Assembly (NCBI GenBank): GCA_030535795.1
Contig: JAUNRE010000005.1
Coordinates: 1 to 51,182 of the forward strand
From: Akkermansia sp.
GTDB lineage: Bacteria > Verrucomicrobiota > Verrucomicrobiia > Verrucomicrobiales > Akkermansiaceae
Length of the DNA stretch: 51,182 nucleotides
Reading direction: 5' to 3'
How positions within the stretch are numbered: the first letter of the stretch is position 1; each line of letters starts with the position of its first letter. A program made the translations under genes and the position numbers. Below the pieces are notes generated by a model. The model did not search any database and had not been told where the DNA came from. It worked only from the letters and a program-made list of their open reading frames with translations. This document shows, in pieces, positions 24,633 through 32,499 of this stretch.

Positions 24633-24707
24633 GGAGCGGTAGCTCAGTTTGGTTAGAGCGCAGCCCTGTCACGGCTGAGGTCGCGGGTTCGAGCCCCGTC
24701 CGCTTCG
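24633..24707 (+). tRNA. tRNA-Asp (GTC)
   Basis: All arms fold: acceptor GGAGCGG/CCGCTTC with one G-T pair, D arm GCTC/GAGC, anticodon arm CAGCC/GGCTG around loop CTGTCAC (anticodon GTC, Asp), T arm GCGGG/CCCGT with loop TTCGAGC, discriminator G. CCA is not encoded. It stands alone with a strong promoter and its own terminator. Confidence 0.97.
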
Positions 24708-24718
24708 TCCCTTGCAAA

Positions 24719-24747
24719 AGCGATTTCCGAAAGGAAATCGCTTTTTT
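24719..24747 (+). terminator. Rho-independent terminator after tRNA-Asp
   Basis: AGCGATTTCC (24719-24728), GAAA tetraloop, GGAAATCGCT (24733-24742), then Ts to 24747. Confidence 0.95.
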
Positions 24748-24830
24748 CGTTATTGCGGTGAAGAAAAGGAGCGTGTCAACACGGCACTTTGAGCTTGTAA
24801 GGCACCCGCCTGCGTGATAGGATGCAGGAC

Positions 24831-25601
24831 ATGAAATCCTTTTATACTCTGATGATGCCTGCGGCACTTTGCGTGCTGACGGCTGAGGCAGCCCCGGTAA
24901 GTGATATTGCCCGCGAAGCTCAGGCAGCAGCCAATGCTTACAAGGGAGCCGTGGTGAACTGCGACATGGAGTGGGCCATCGACCGCATGTACCCGCCCAT
25001 CAAGTGGACGCTGGCCGATCGCTTTGCCAGCCGCGACCCCCGCAGGGAGCGAGAGCACGCTAAGCGCATCATGGGTACGGCAGGCCACAAGGAAAGCGAT
25101 GAGGTAGCACGCCTGCGCATGGAGCGCAACATCCGTGCGCTTCGCGATGAATACGTCAGGATGGGGCGCCGCATGAAAGAGGCCGGTTTCCGAGTCGAAC
25201 GCTATATAGTCGGAGCCCCCATGGCAGAATACATCCTGCCGCACTCAGCCGCCGCCATGCGCGCGGTGCGAGCAGACTCCACCCGCCGAGGCAACAAGCT
25301 GAGCAGCGCCGAAAACATTAAGTGGGAAGGAGGACGCAGCCGTCTGGTCGTACTGCCTACCACACTGTGGTACAGCATCCCTACCGAGGATGGCAGACGC
25401 CTGCGAGTTGAACGTAAAGACTTCATCTATGCCGTCAGGGACGAGGTCATCCAGTCCACCAACAACCGCAACTACCGCGGCACCGAAATCAACAAGTGGT
25501 ACTTCATCGACAGCAACACCGATGTAAATACCCTGCGCTCCTATTTCCCCACGCTGCCGCTCAACATTGCCCAGCCGGATACCGGCGAGCGCCCTCTGTA
25601 A
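24831..25601 (+). CDS. Exported protein of unknown function
   Basis: 256 aa from ATG 24831; ATG 24822 is also possible and adds three residues. A signal peptide (MKSFYTLMMPAALCVLTAEA) is clear. The mature part starts with a helical stretch (IAREAQAAANAYKGAVVNCDMEWAIDRMYPPIK), then an Arg/Glu-rich region (about 60-115) and a beta-rich C-terminus with RSRLVVLPTTLWYSIPTEDGRRLRVERKDFIYAV and NKWYFIDSNTDVNTLRSYFPTLP. The last part resembles small domains in which a calculated stress or load value is checked, but I cannot name a family. It ends 10 bases before the helicase gene, with which it may be co-transcribed. Confidence 0.7.
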   Translation: MKSFYTLMMPAALCVLTAEAAPVSDIAREAQAAANAYKGAVVNCDMEWAIDRMYPPIKWTLADRFASRDPRREREHAKRIMGTAGHKESDEVARLRMERNIRALRDEYVRMGRRMKEAGFRVERYIVGAPMAEYILPHSAAAMRAVRADSTRRGNKLSSAENIKWEGGRSRLVVLPTTLWYSIPTEDGRRLRVERKDFIYAVRDEVIQSTNNRNYRGTEINKWYFIDSNTDVNTLRSYFPTLPLNIAQPDTGERPL

Positions 25602-25611
25602 TCACACCACG

Positions 25612-27624
25612 GTGGGGCAGCTGACCGACCAGACCGAGCACGACTTCTCCGCCAATGGCATCCTGTCCGGCGGCAGAGGATTCGAGTATCGCCCGCAGCA
25701 GCAACTTATGGCCACGGCAGTTGCTGCTGCGCTGGAAAACCGCAGTGCCCTGCTGGCTGAAGCCGGCACGGGTGTCGGCAAGTCACTCGCCTACCTCATC
25801 CCCGCCATTCGCCACGCGCTGGAGCATAACCGCAAGGCCGTCATCTCCACCCACACCATAAACCTCCAGGAGCAACTTTTCCATAAAGACATCCCCACCG
25901 TCGCCAAAGCACTGGGGGTGGAGTTCCGGGCGGCGCTGCTGAAAGGACGTGCCAACTACCTGTGCCGCACCCGCCTGAAGCGTGCGCTCGAACAGGCTAC
26001 CGACCTCTTCAACCAAGCCGAAACCAAGCAGCTGCATGACCTACTGGCATGGTCCCGCGACTGCGGCGAGGGCTCCCTGGCAGACCTGCCGCCCGAGCTC
26101 GATATATCCCCCAAGGTATGGGCGCAGGTATGCAGCGAAAACCATGTATGCACCCCCCGCAACTGCGGCCCGGAGTGCCCCTACCAGGCAGCTCGGCGCA
26201 GGGTGGATGAAGCGCAGGTCGTCGTCCTCAACCACACCCTCTTTTTCGGCCTGTTGTCGCTGGCCGACGAAATGCGCCGGGAAGCCCCACTGCTGTATGA
26301 CGATGAAGAAGACTTGGTACCCTCCTTCATCTTCCCCAACGACTTCGTCATTCTGGACGAGGCTCACACCATCGAAACTGTGGCCGCCCACCAATTCGGC
26401 ACAAGCTTACCCGAAGCCGAGCTGAAATACGACCTCCTGCGCCTCTACAACCCGCATACACGCAAGGGGCGCCTACGCCAGCTGGCCACCCCGAAACTCA
26501 TTCAATACATCGAGGACGCGCAGACGGCTACGGACGAATTCTTCCGCTGCGCCCGCATGGATTGCCGGGTGGATGAACACCAGGGCACCGTCCGCCTGCG
26601 CCAGCCGGAGTGGACCGAAGACATCCTCTCCCCCTCGCTGGCCGTGCTGGAAAACGAGGTAAAACAAATGGCAGCCGTCCAGGAAAACGACCTCACCCGC
26701 GCCGAACTGCAAGATGTGCAAGCCCGCCTGTGTGCCTACCGCGAAGCCGCAAAAGAGCTGATACAGCTCAGCAATGCCGACACCTCCGTCTATTGGGCCG
26801 AAACCGGCGGGCAGGAGCGCCAATTCACCACCCTGCGTTCTGCTCTCATCAACGTCGCAGACCTCCTGCGCGAAAAACTGTTTGAAACGGGCAACACCTG
26901 CATCTGCACCAGCGCCACCCTCTCCACCGGCGAACGCGGCATGGGGTACTTCGCCGGCCGTGTCGGCGCCGAAACAGCAGAGACGCTCCAAATCGGCAGC
27001 CCATTCAATTTTGCCGAGCAAATGCGAGTCATTGTTGCACGCAGCATGCCCCCGCCCCCACCCGCCAGCGAGGAGGACATATACGTCCCCGCCCTCTTCG
27101 ACTGGATAACCCGCTCGCTGCATGAGAGCGATGGCCGCGCCTTCGTCCTCTTCACCAGCTACAACCTCATGCGCCGCATGGCAGGACTGCTGCGCCCCTA
27201 CTGCACCGAGCGCGGCTGGCCGCTGCTCGTGCAAGGCGACGGGCAGGATCGCTCGCGTATGCTGCGCGACTTTAAGCAAAACATCGGTAGCGTCCTGCTG
27301 GGTACGGACAGCTTCTGGACCGGCGTCGACGTACCCGGCGAAGCCCTCTCCAACGTCATCGTCACCAAAATCCCCTTCGAATCCCCCTCCAACCCGCTGA
27401 CAGAGGCTCGCATGGAAGACATCACCGCGAGGGGAGGCAACGCCTTCCGCGATTACTCGCTGCCCGAAGCGCTGCTGAAGTTCCGCCAGGGCATCGGCCG
27501 CCTCATCCGCAGCAAGACAGACCACGGCATCGTCACCCTGCTCGACTCCCGCGTCACCGCCAAATACTACGGCGCCCGATTCATGTACGCCATCCCCGCC
27601 GCCGCACCGCGCGAGTTTTTATAA
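25612..27624 (+). CDS. dinG: DinG/XPD-type ATP-dependent DNA helicase
   Basis: 670 aa from GTG 25612. An ATG start would remove the FEYRPQQQ Q-motif, and the TTG at 25567 overlaps the upstream gene, so GTG is preferred. Superfamily 2 5'-3' helicase acting on damaged or structured DNA (R-loops, G4). Walker A AEAGTGVGKS (about 47-56), DEAH box VILDEAHTIE (about 246-255), and C-terminal motifs GTDSFWTGVDVPGEALSNVIVTKIPFESPSNP and RQGIGRLIRS. Four cysteines spaced as in XPD, in NYLC (about 117) and VCTPRNCGPEC (about 178-188), should hold a [4Fe-4S] cluster. No 3'-5' exonuclease domain. A group II intron sits antisense, nine bases after its stop codon. Confidence 0.93.
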   Translation: MGQLTDQTEHDFSANGILSGGRGFEYRPQQQLMATAVAAALENRSALLAEAGTGVGKSLAYLIPAIRHALEHNRKAVISTHTINLQEQLFHKDIPTVAKALGVEFRAALLKGRANYLCRTRLKRALEQATDLFNQAETKQLHDLLAWSRDCGEGSLADLPPELDISPKVWAQVCSENHVCTPRNCGPECPYQAARRRVDEAQVVVLNHTLFFGLLSLADEMRREAPLLYDDEEDLVPSFIFPNDFVILDEAHTIETVAAHQFGTSLPEAELKYDLLRLYNPHTRKGRLRQLATPKLIQYIEDAQTATDEFFRCARMDCRVDEHQGTVRLRQPEWTEDILSPSLAVLENEVKQMAAVQENDLTRAELQDVQARLCAYREAAKELIQLSNADTSVYWAETGGQERQFTTLRSALINVADLLREKLFETGNTCICTSATLSTGERGMGYFAGRVGAETAETLQIGSPFNFAEQMRVIVARSMPPPPPASEEDIYVPALFDWITRSLHESDGRAFVLFTSYNLMRRMAGLLRPYCTERGWPLLVQGDGQDRSRMLRDFKQNIGSVLLGTDSFWTGVDVPGEALSNVIVTKIPFESPSNPLTEARMEDITARGGNAFRDYSLPEALLKFRQGIGRLIRSKTDHGIVTLLDSRVTAKYYGARFMYAIPAAAPREFL

Positions 27625-27635
27625 ATTGACCGATC

Positions 27636-27696
27636 GAGTAGGGGGCTTTCGCCCCCTCTCACACCACCGTACGTGCGAATTACCGCATACGGCGGT
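27636..27696 (-). ncRNA. Group II intron domains V and VI
   Basis: Domain V: ACCGCCGTA pairs with TACGGTGGT, a two-base CG bulge, TGCG pairs with CGCA, apical GTAATT. The lower stem holds a CGC catalytic triad rather than AGC. Domain VI: GAG-AGGGGGC, GAAA loop, GCCCCCT-A-CTC with the branch-point A bulged. Confidence 0.85.
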
Positions 27697-27702
27697 TTCC
27701 AA

Positions 27703-29121
27703 TCAGCGTTTGAGGAGTTGATAAAAAGAGATATATCCCTCTGCTCGTAGCCAAGCATTATCCATGCAGATGTTCGCCGGTTCTGAGCATGCTATTCTCC
27801 ACCACCTGCGCCCCATTGCTGCCACACCACTCCATAGCTTCCGCTTGGCTCCTATACTCTCGAGGAAGCGGCAGATGCCTTTTGGATGTTTACATTGCTT
27901 AAGGCGTAGGCAGCGTAGTTTGCGGCGCGTCCATTCGTCGAGTTGTTGGCATAGCTTGTTGATTGCTGCCAGCTTAAAGTAATTCGTCCACCCCCTTATC
28001 ACGGGGGTAAGTTCCGCTATCACTTCGCGTAAAGGCGTCGGGCGATTTCGGCGAGTTATCAGTCGCACTTTCGCTTTCAGTTTCTTCACGCTTGTCGGCG
28101 CTATTCTTAGCGTGCCTTCTTTTCCTATGATGTAGCCTAGGTAGGTGCAGTTCTTCACCTTATCCACCTTGCTTTTCTGCTGATTGACTTTCAGCTTCAG
28201 TTCCTCTTCGATGTAGCGGCTGATGTTTGCCAATACTCGTTTTCCTGCTCTGAGCGTACGCACAAAGATAATGCAGTCGTCCGCATAGCGGCAGAAGTAC
28301 AGACCTCTATTCTCCAATTCCCTGTCAAGGTCGTCCAGCAGCACGTTGGCTAGTAGCGGCGAGAGAGGTCCGCCTTGTGGCGTGCCTTGCTCTCGTTTTT
28401 GCTTAATGCCTTCGTTGTCCATCATTCCCGCCTTGAGCATTTGGCGGATGTAGTAGAGCACGCGCTTGTCTTTGATGCGCCGTGCCAGTCTCGACATCAG
28501 GATGTCATGGTTGACCTTATCGAAGAACTTTTCCAAATCAAGGTCTACGGCTACGGTGTAACCTTGCTCCACGTACGCAGAGCCTGCCTTGAGTGCTTGG
28601 TGTGCGCTTCGTTTAGGTCGGAATCCATAGCTCGACTCACTCATCTGCGGGTCGAGTATGGGGGTGAGTACTTGCACAAACGCCTGTTGTACCAAACGGT
28701 CTATTGCCGTTGGTATGCCCAGTTGCCGCTGCCCTCCGTTTGGTTTTGGGATGCTCACTCCCTTTACCTCCTGCGGTTGGTAGCTGCCGTTGAGCAGTTG
28801 CTCTCTCAGTTCTGTCATGTGGATGTTAAGCCATCGCTCCAGTTCTTCTACGGTCATGCCGTCTATCCCAGGGGCTCCCTTGTTGCTTTTCACCCGTTGA
28901 CATGCATGCTCTAAATTATAGCGGTGCGCTATGTTCTCGAGTATGCGCTCCTCCCAGTTCAGTGTCTCCTTCCACGCCGCGAACGCTTGCTGCTCCCGCG
29001 TTGGCGCAGCTGTGGGAATTGCACCCTCACTGCTTCCAAGTGGGCGCACCTCCCCGGATGGGGTGTCGAAGTTGAACTCCATCTGGTATAAGGTGTCTCT
29101 ATTCTGCCTCTCCACGTTCAT
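27703..29121 (-). CDS. ltrA: Group II intron reverse transcriptase/maturase (LtrA-like)
   Basis: 472 aa. Helps the intron splice and copies it into new sites by target-primed reverse transcription. Reverse transcriptase blocks include SNKGAPGIDGMTVEELERWL, PKPNGGQRQLGIPTAIDRLVQQAF, YGFRPKRSAHQAL, GTPQGGPLSPLLANVLLDDLD and the catalytic FCRYADDCIIF. The maturase (GIIM/X) domain follows with ELTPVIRGWTNYFKLA and RRKLRCLRLKQCKHPKG. The protein ends at NAWLRAEGYISFYQLLKR with no HNH endonuclease domain, so it likely depends on replication-fork or other primers. The reading frame is intact. Confidence 0.96.
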   Translation of the reverse strand: MNVERQNRDTLYQMEFNFDTPSGEVRPLGSSEGAIPTAAPTREQQAFAAWKETLNWEERILENIAHRYNLEHACQRVKSNKGAPGIDGMTVEELERWLNIHMTELREQLLNGSYQPQEVKGVSIPKPNGGQRQLGIPTAIDRLVQQAFVQVLTPILDPQMSESSYGFRPKRSAHQALKAGSAYVEQGYTVAVDLDLEKFFDKVNHDILMSRLARRIKDKRVLYYIRQMLKAGMMDNEGIKQKREQGTPQGGPLSPLLANVLLDDLDRELENRGLYFCRYADDCIIFVRTLRAGKRVLANISRYIEEELKLKVNQQKSKVDKVKNCTYLGYIIGKEGTLRIAPTSVKKLKAKVRLITRRNRPTPLREVIAELTPVIRGWTNYFKLAAINKLCQQLDEWTRRKLRCLRLKQCKHPKGICRFLESIGAKRKLWSGVAAMGRRWWRIACSEPANICMDNAWLRAEGYISFYQLLKR

Positions 29122-29525
29122 GAGTTTCAGGCTGTTCTGTGCTGTGTTGGATTTCGGCCTTCCCCACCAAGGGATGGGTACTATGCCTCTGCTGACTACC
29201 TGCTTCCGGGCGTTTCTTCCCCGTCACCCTTTCAGGCCTTAGCAGGTTCTCACCGAATATGATTATGCTACTTTCCTCCCGCGCCGTCTGCATCTACCTT
29301 ATGGACTCTTGATGATGTATCGGATTTCGGCACTTTAGGCAACCTCGTCCATCCATCCGGCCTTGTATGCAGTTCCTGTTCGTACAGTCGGGATTTCCCC
29401 TCGAACTTCCTCTTCCACGGTTCGTTACCTCCCCGCAGTTGTTCTTCAGGTCTGGGATTCCGCATCATCGCGGCTCCGCGCGGACTTTCACCGCAGTGCG
29501 CATATCGCGTCGGTCGTACGTAACA

Positions 29526-29552
29526 ACAACGGCCGCTCTTCGCGGCCGTTGT
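29526..29552 (-). terminator. Terminator of the PBP2-like gene, target of the intron
   Basis: On the minus strand ACAACGGCCGC, loop GAAGA, GCGGCCGTTGT, a perfect 11-bp stem, followed by TGTTAC and then the intron. The T tract looks short, consistent with the intron having split it. Confidence 0.75.
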
Positions 29553-29582
29553 AACAAAACAAAATCCTGTATAGCACGAGGC

Positions 29583-31832
29583 TCAGTGACGAGAGCGGCC
29601 GTCATCCCACCCACTCTGGCGGTGGCGCCGCTCAGCCTCCTGACGTCGGCGAGCTTCTTCGGCCGCGTAGGCAGCAGCCTCAGCTTCTGCGGCGAAACGC
29701 TCCTCCTCTGTCATCTCCGCCTCCTCCGGCTCGGGTTCAGGCACACCGGCACGCCTGGGACCGGGAGCCTTCAGAGCCAGCTGAATATCGCTCTTGAGGT
29801 TTTCAAAGAAACTCTTCACAATAGCCGCCGCCATACGACCACCGGAAATGCGCTGGTGCGGCTTGCCTTCATACAGAGCAGCGTAGGCGAACCTCGGCTC
29901 ATCTGCCGGCAGGAACCCGGCAAACCAAGCCAGGCGGCAATCATCAGACGGGCGCCCCCACTGAGCCGTACCGGTCTTACCCGCGTTATCCGTGTAACTG
30001 AGCGCAGCACGGCGCCCCGAACCATTGTACACCACCGCGCGCATACCCTTGCGCACCGTAGCCAGCGAGGCGGACATATCCTTCAGATTGGACTGAACAG
30101 AAGGCGTAAACTGGTACACCACATTACCCTCGGCATCGAGCATCTGACGCACCAGCTGCAGCTTGGGCAGGTAAACACCGTTGGCAATACCGGCCATAGC
30201 ATGAGCCACCTGCAGCGGCGTGGCCAGCAGCGGCCCCTGACCAATGGAAATATTGGCGGCATCACCCTGCATGAATGAACGCCCATAGTTGCGGAACATC
30301 CATGTTTCATCAGGCACATTGCCGGCCTTGTCTGCAATAGGCAATCCGGTTACGGACCCATAACCGAAGCGGCGGGCAATATTGCACAGACGCTCAGCGC
30401 CGATACGCGGCTCACGCGTAGCAGCCACCTGGTACATGAACGGGTTATTGGAAACAGAAAGCGCCGTGATGCAACTGATCGTGCCGGTGAACTTACTGTG
30501 ATTTTTGAACCAGTGATTGCCGATACGCACCGCATACGGGCAATTTATATAGGTATTCTCCTGAATCACCCCCAGATGCAACGCCGCAGCAACGGTAATC
30601 GTCTTAAAGGTGGAAGCCGGCGGATACACACCGGCAAAGGCACGCGATACCAGCGGGTTATTATCATCATTGCGCAGGGCATCGTAATCCTTCTGTGAAA
30701 TGGAAGGGATGAACGTATTGGGGTCAAAGTTCGGCACCGAAGCCAGCACCAGCACCTCACCGGTATGAACATCCACCATCACAAAGGCACCGCGGCCGAG
30801 CGTACACTTGCGCAGCGCCTCCTCTGCCGCCTTCTGCCACTTCAGGTTCAGCGTTGTCACCACCGTACCACCGGGTCGAGGCTTCTCCTGGTGTTCATCG
30901 AGTATCTTCTTACCGCTCTCATCATACATGAGTCGCCACAACCCCGGCCGCCCGGTAAGCTGCTTATTGAACTTCTGCTCCAGCCCGGAGCGCCCTTCCT
31001 GACGCTCAAAGATGGGGTCGTTGTGATTGATGGGACCGGTAGGAAGCTTAGCCTTCACGCCCGTGTAGCCGATGATGTGCCCGGCCGTCTCGCGCTCCGG
31101 GTACTTGCGGATATAGAGCGGCTGCAAAAGCCCGTACTGAATCTCCTCCAGCTTGCTCTTAATCTTCTTAATCTCATGAGCTCGCACCACCGGACCCACA
31201 GCATAAGGGGTCCAGCGGCGGTGTCGGTAGTGGGAAAGCAGCTGTTCATCCGACTTCTCGCTCACCTTCATACCGGCGGCTTCAAAGTCCGCTATCACCT
31301 GCCGCGCTATCTTCAGCACAGTAGCATCATCATCCTTCTCCAACTGGCCGAATAAAATCGTAGGCTGGTACGCCACTTCGTTTGTGGCCAGCACCTCACC
31401 ATTTCGATCCGTAATCAGCCCGCGAGGCCCGGGCACCGTAAGCGACATCGTACGCGCGTTGCGGCGAGTGCGTGCATACGCGAGGCGTGAGGGGTCATGC
31501 TCCGACATTTCATCCGTCACAACAACAGGTTTATTCTGTGGTGCAGCGCCGGGTGTGGTGGCAGGTGTATCATGATTGATTTCCACATTCATCGGCGAAT
31601 CCGGATCAGCCGTCTCTTCGTATGCATCGGCCTGCCCCACACCTTCCTGTTGCGCGGGCACCGAATCCTCACCTCCCAAACGCACGGTCTCTACGACCTC
31701 CTCCTGGTCTTCGGCAGAATCCGCCACAGCATCCTGCGGCACACCGGCAGACGCAGCTTCCTGAGCCTCAGTCGTCGGCAACACGACCAAGCTCATCATC
31801 ACAAGCGCATAATAAAGCTTCTCTCTGAGCAT
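29583..31832 (-). CDS. mrdA: Class B penicillin-binding protein 2-like transpeptidase
   Basis: 749 aa. Cross-links peptidoglycan, probably with the elongation machinery. A short hydrophobic N-terminus (about 5-19) anchors it, then an acidic linker (25-110), the dimerisation region with PGPRGLITDRNGEVLATN and GRSGLEQKFNKQLTGRPG, and the transpeptidase domain with YPPASTFK (catalytic Ser about 405), SNN (about 459) and AGKTGTAQW (about 617). The C-terminus is a charged, Glu/Arg-rich tail of about 60 residues. PBP2 assignment over FtsI rests on the second class B enzyme (ftsI) being in the dcw operon; rodA is not adjacent. It is divergent from mraZ, so both share a control region. Confidence 0.85.
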   Translation of the reverse strand: MLREKLYYALVMMSLVVLPTTEAQEAASAGVPQDAVADSAEDQEEVVETVRLGGEDSVPAQQEGVGQADAYEETADPDSPMNVEINHDTPATTPGAAPQNKPVVVTDEMSEHDPSRLAYARTRRNARTMSLTVPGPRGLITDRNGEVLATNEVAYQPTILFGQLEKDDDATVLKIARQVIADFEAAGMKVSEKSDEQLLSHYRHRRWTPYAVGPVVRAHEIKKIKSKLEEIQYGLLQPLYIRKYPERETAGHIIGYTGVKAKLPTGPINHNDPIFERQEGRSGLEQKFNKQLTGRPGLWRLMYDESGKKILDEHQEKPRPGGTVVTTLNLKWQKAAEEALRKCTLGRGAFVMVDVHTGEVLVLASVPNFDPNTFIPSISQKDYDALRNDDNNPLVSRAFAGVYPPASTFKTITVAAALHLGVIQENTYINCPYAVRIGNHWFKNHSKFTGTISCITALSVSNNPFMYQVAATREPRIGAERLCNIARRFGYGSVTGLPIADKAGNVPDETWMFRNYGRSFMQGDAANISIGQGPLLATPLQVAHAMAGIANGVYLPKLQLVRQMLDAEGNVVYQFTPSVQSNLKDMSASLATVRKGMRAVVYNGSGRRAALSYTDNAGKTGTAQWGRPSDDCRLAWFAGFLPADEPRFAYAALYEGKPHQRISGGRMAAAIVKSFFENLKSDIQLALKAPGPRRAGVPEPEPEEAEMTEEERFAAEAEAAAYAAEEARRRQEAERRHRQSGWDDGRSRH

Positions 31833-31841
31833 CGCAACTGT

Positions 31842-31870
31842 ATTCTAGCTTATTTACTGCCGTCTTGCAA
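31842..31870 (-). promoter_or_regulatory. Promoter for the PBP2-like gene
   Basis: On the minus strand TTGCAA (31870-31865), 17-base spacer, TAGAAT (31847-31842), nine bases before the ATG at 31832. Confidence 0.6.
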
Positions 31871-31975
31871 TCTTTCTTTTCGCTCGCATACACGACTCTT
31901 TTTCTCGCAACCGACCCATAACAGATGAAAATGACATCAAAATGGCATTTTTTTTACTTCTGGCAAAAAAAGAGA

Positions 31976-32023
31976 TTGACTTTTTGAGTGTATTAGAGTG
32001 TACTAGGTGTACCGGGAAGTGTA
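31976..32023 (+). promoter_or_regulatory. mraZ promoter with four GTGTA boxes (probable MraZ operator)
   Basis: TTGACT at 31976-31981, 17-base spacer, TGTACT at 31999-32004. GTGTA occurs at 31988, 31998, 32007 and 32019, about one helical turn apart and overlapping the core promoter. MraZ proteins are known to bind short direct repeats upstream of their own gene, so this is a good candidate autoregulatory site; the box sequence differs from the E. coli TGGG type. Confidence 0.65.
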
Positions 32024-32052
32024 CGAGAATGACCGAGTCTGCATTACAGGTA

Positions 32053-32499
32053 ATGTTCATGGGCAACTTTGCCCACAAGCTGGACCCCAAATACAGGGTG
32101 GCGGTTCCGGCGAGGTGGCGTAGTGTCTACGGGCAGGAGCTTGTCATGCTGGAGAGCACCTACCACGGCTACAACATCCTCAAATGCTTCACCCACGAGA
32201 GCTTCGCAACGAAACTCAACGAGATTCGGGAACGAGCACTGGCCGATGGCTACGAGCTGGGCGATGTGGATGAATACATCGGCGACATTGCCGGCAAGAG
32301 CTTCGTCGGCGAAGTGAACTCGCAGGGCAAACTCCTCATACCCAAACAACAGCGCGACCTGCTGAAGCTGGATGAATACGCCAGTTTTGTAGGACGTACA
32401 GCCCACTTCGAAATCTGGAATAAGGAAGACTTCGAAGCCGACACCGCCCCCAAAACCAACAAAGAAAATCCGCTCAACAAGAAGTTCCGCATGCTCTGA
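32053..32499 (+). CDS. mraZ: Transcriptional regulator MraZ
   Basis: 148 aa from ATG 32053, where the family start MFMGNFAHKLDPKYRVAVPARWR lies; an in-frame ATG at 32029 would add eight residues. A double AbrB-like fold protein that binds repeats upstream of the dcw operon and tunes division gene expression. The second half repeat is visible in FVGEVNSQGKLLIPKQQRDLL, and the C-terminus is Lys/Asn-rich. First gene of the operon; its stop overlaps the rsmH ATG (ATGA). Confidence 0.93.
   Translation: MFMGNFAHKLDPKYRVAVPARWRSVYGQELVMLESTYHGYNILKCFTHESFATKLNEIRERALADGYELGDVDEYIGDIAGKSFVGEVNSQGKLLIPKQQRDLLKLDEYASFVGRTAHFEIWNKEDFEADTAPKTNKENPLNKKFRML

Larger units (their letters stand above)
27633..29519 (-). 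mobile_element. Group II intron
   Basis: About 1.89 kb on the minus strand. Predicted 5' end GTACGACC at 29519 (consensus GTGYG) and 3' end CTCGAT at 27633. Domain V (27663-27696) is exactly 34 nt with a 9-bp lower stem, and domain VI (27636-27660) has a bulged A at 27639, the seventh base from the 3' end as needed for branching. The maturase ORF fills domain IV. The 5' exon ends TTGTTAC; GTAACGA at 29428-29422 in domain I could pair with it as EBS1 (one G-T). The intron lies just behind the stem of a rho-independent terminator, the habit of group IIC introns, though the class is not settled here. It appears complete and possibly active. Confidence 0.85.

Noticed and set aside
24560..24817. 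85-codon frame across the tRNA region
   Set aside because: It covers the tRNA-Asp promoter, tRNA and terminator, which explain the sequence better.
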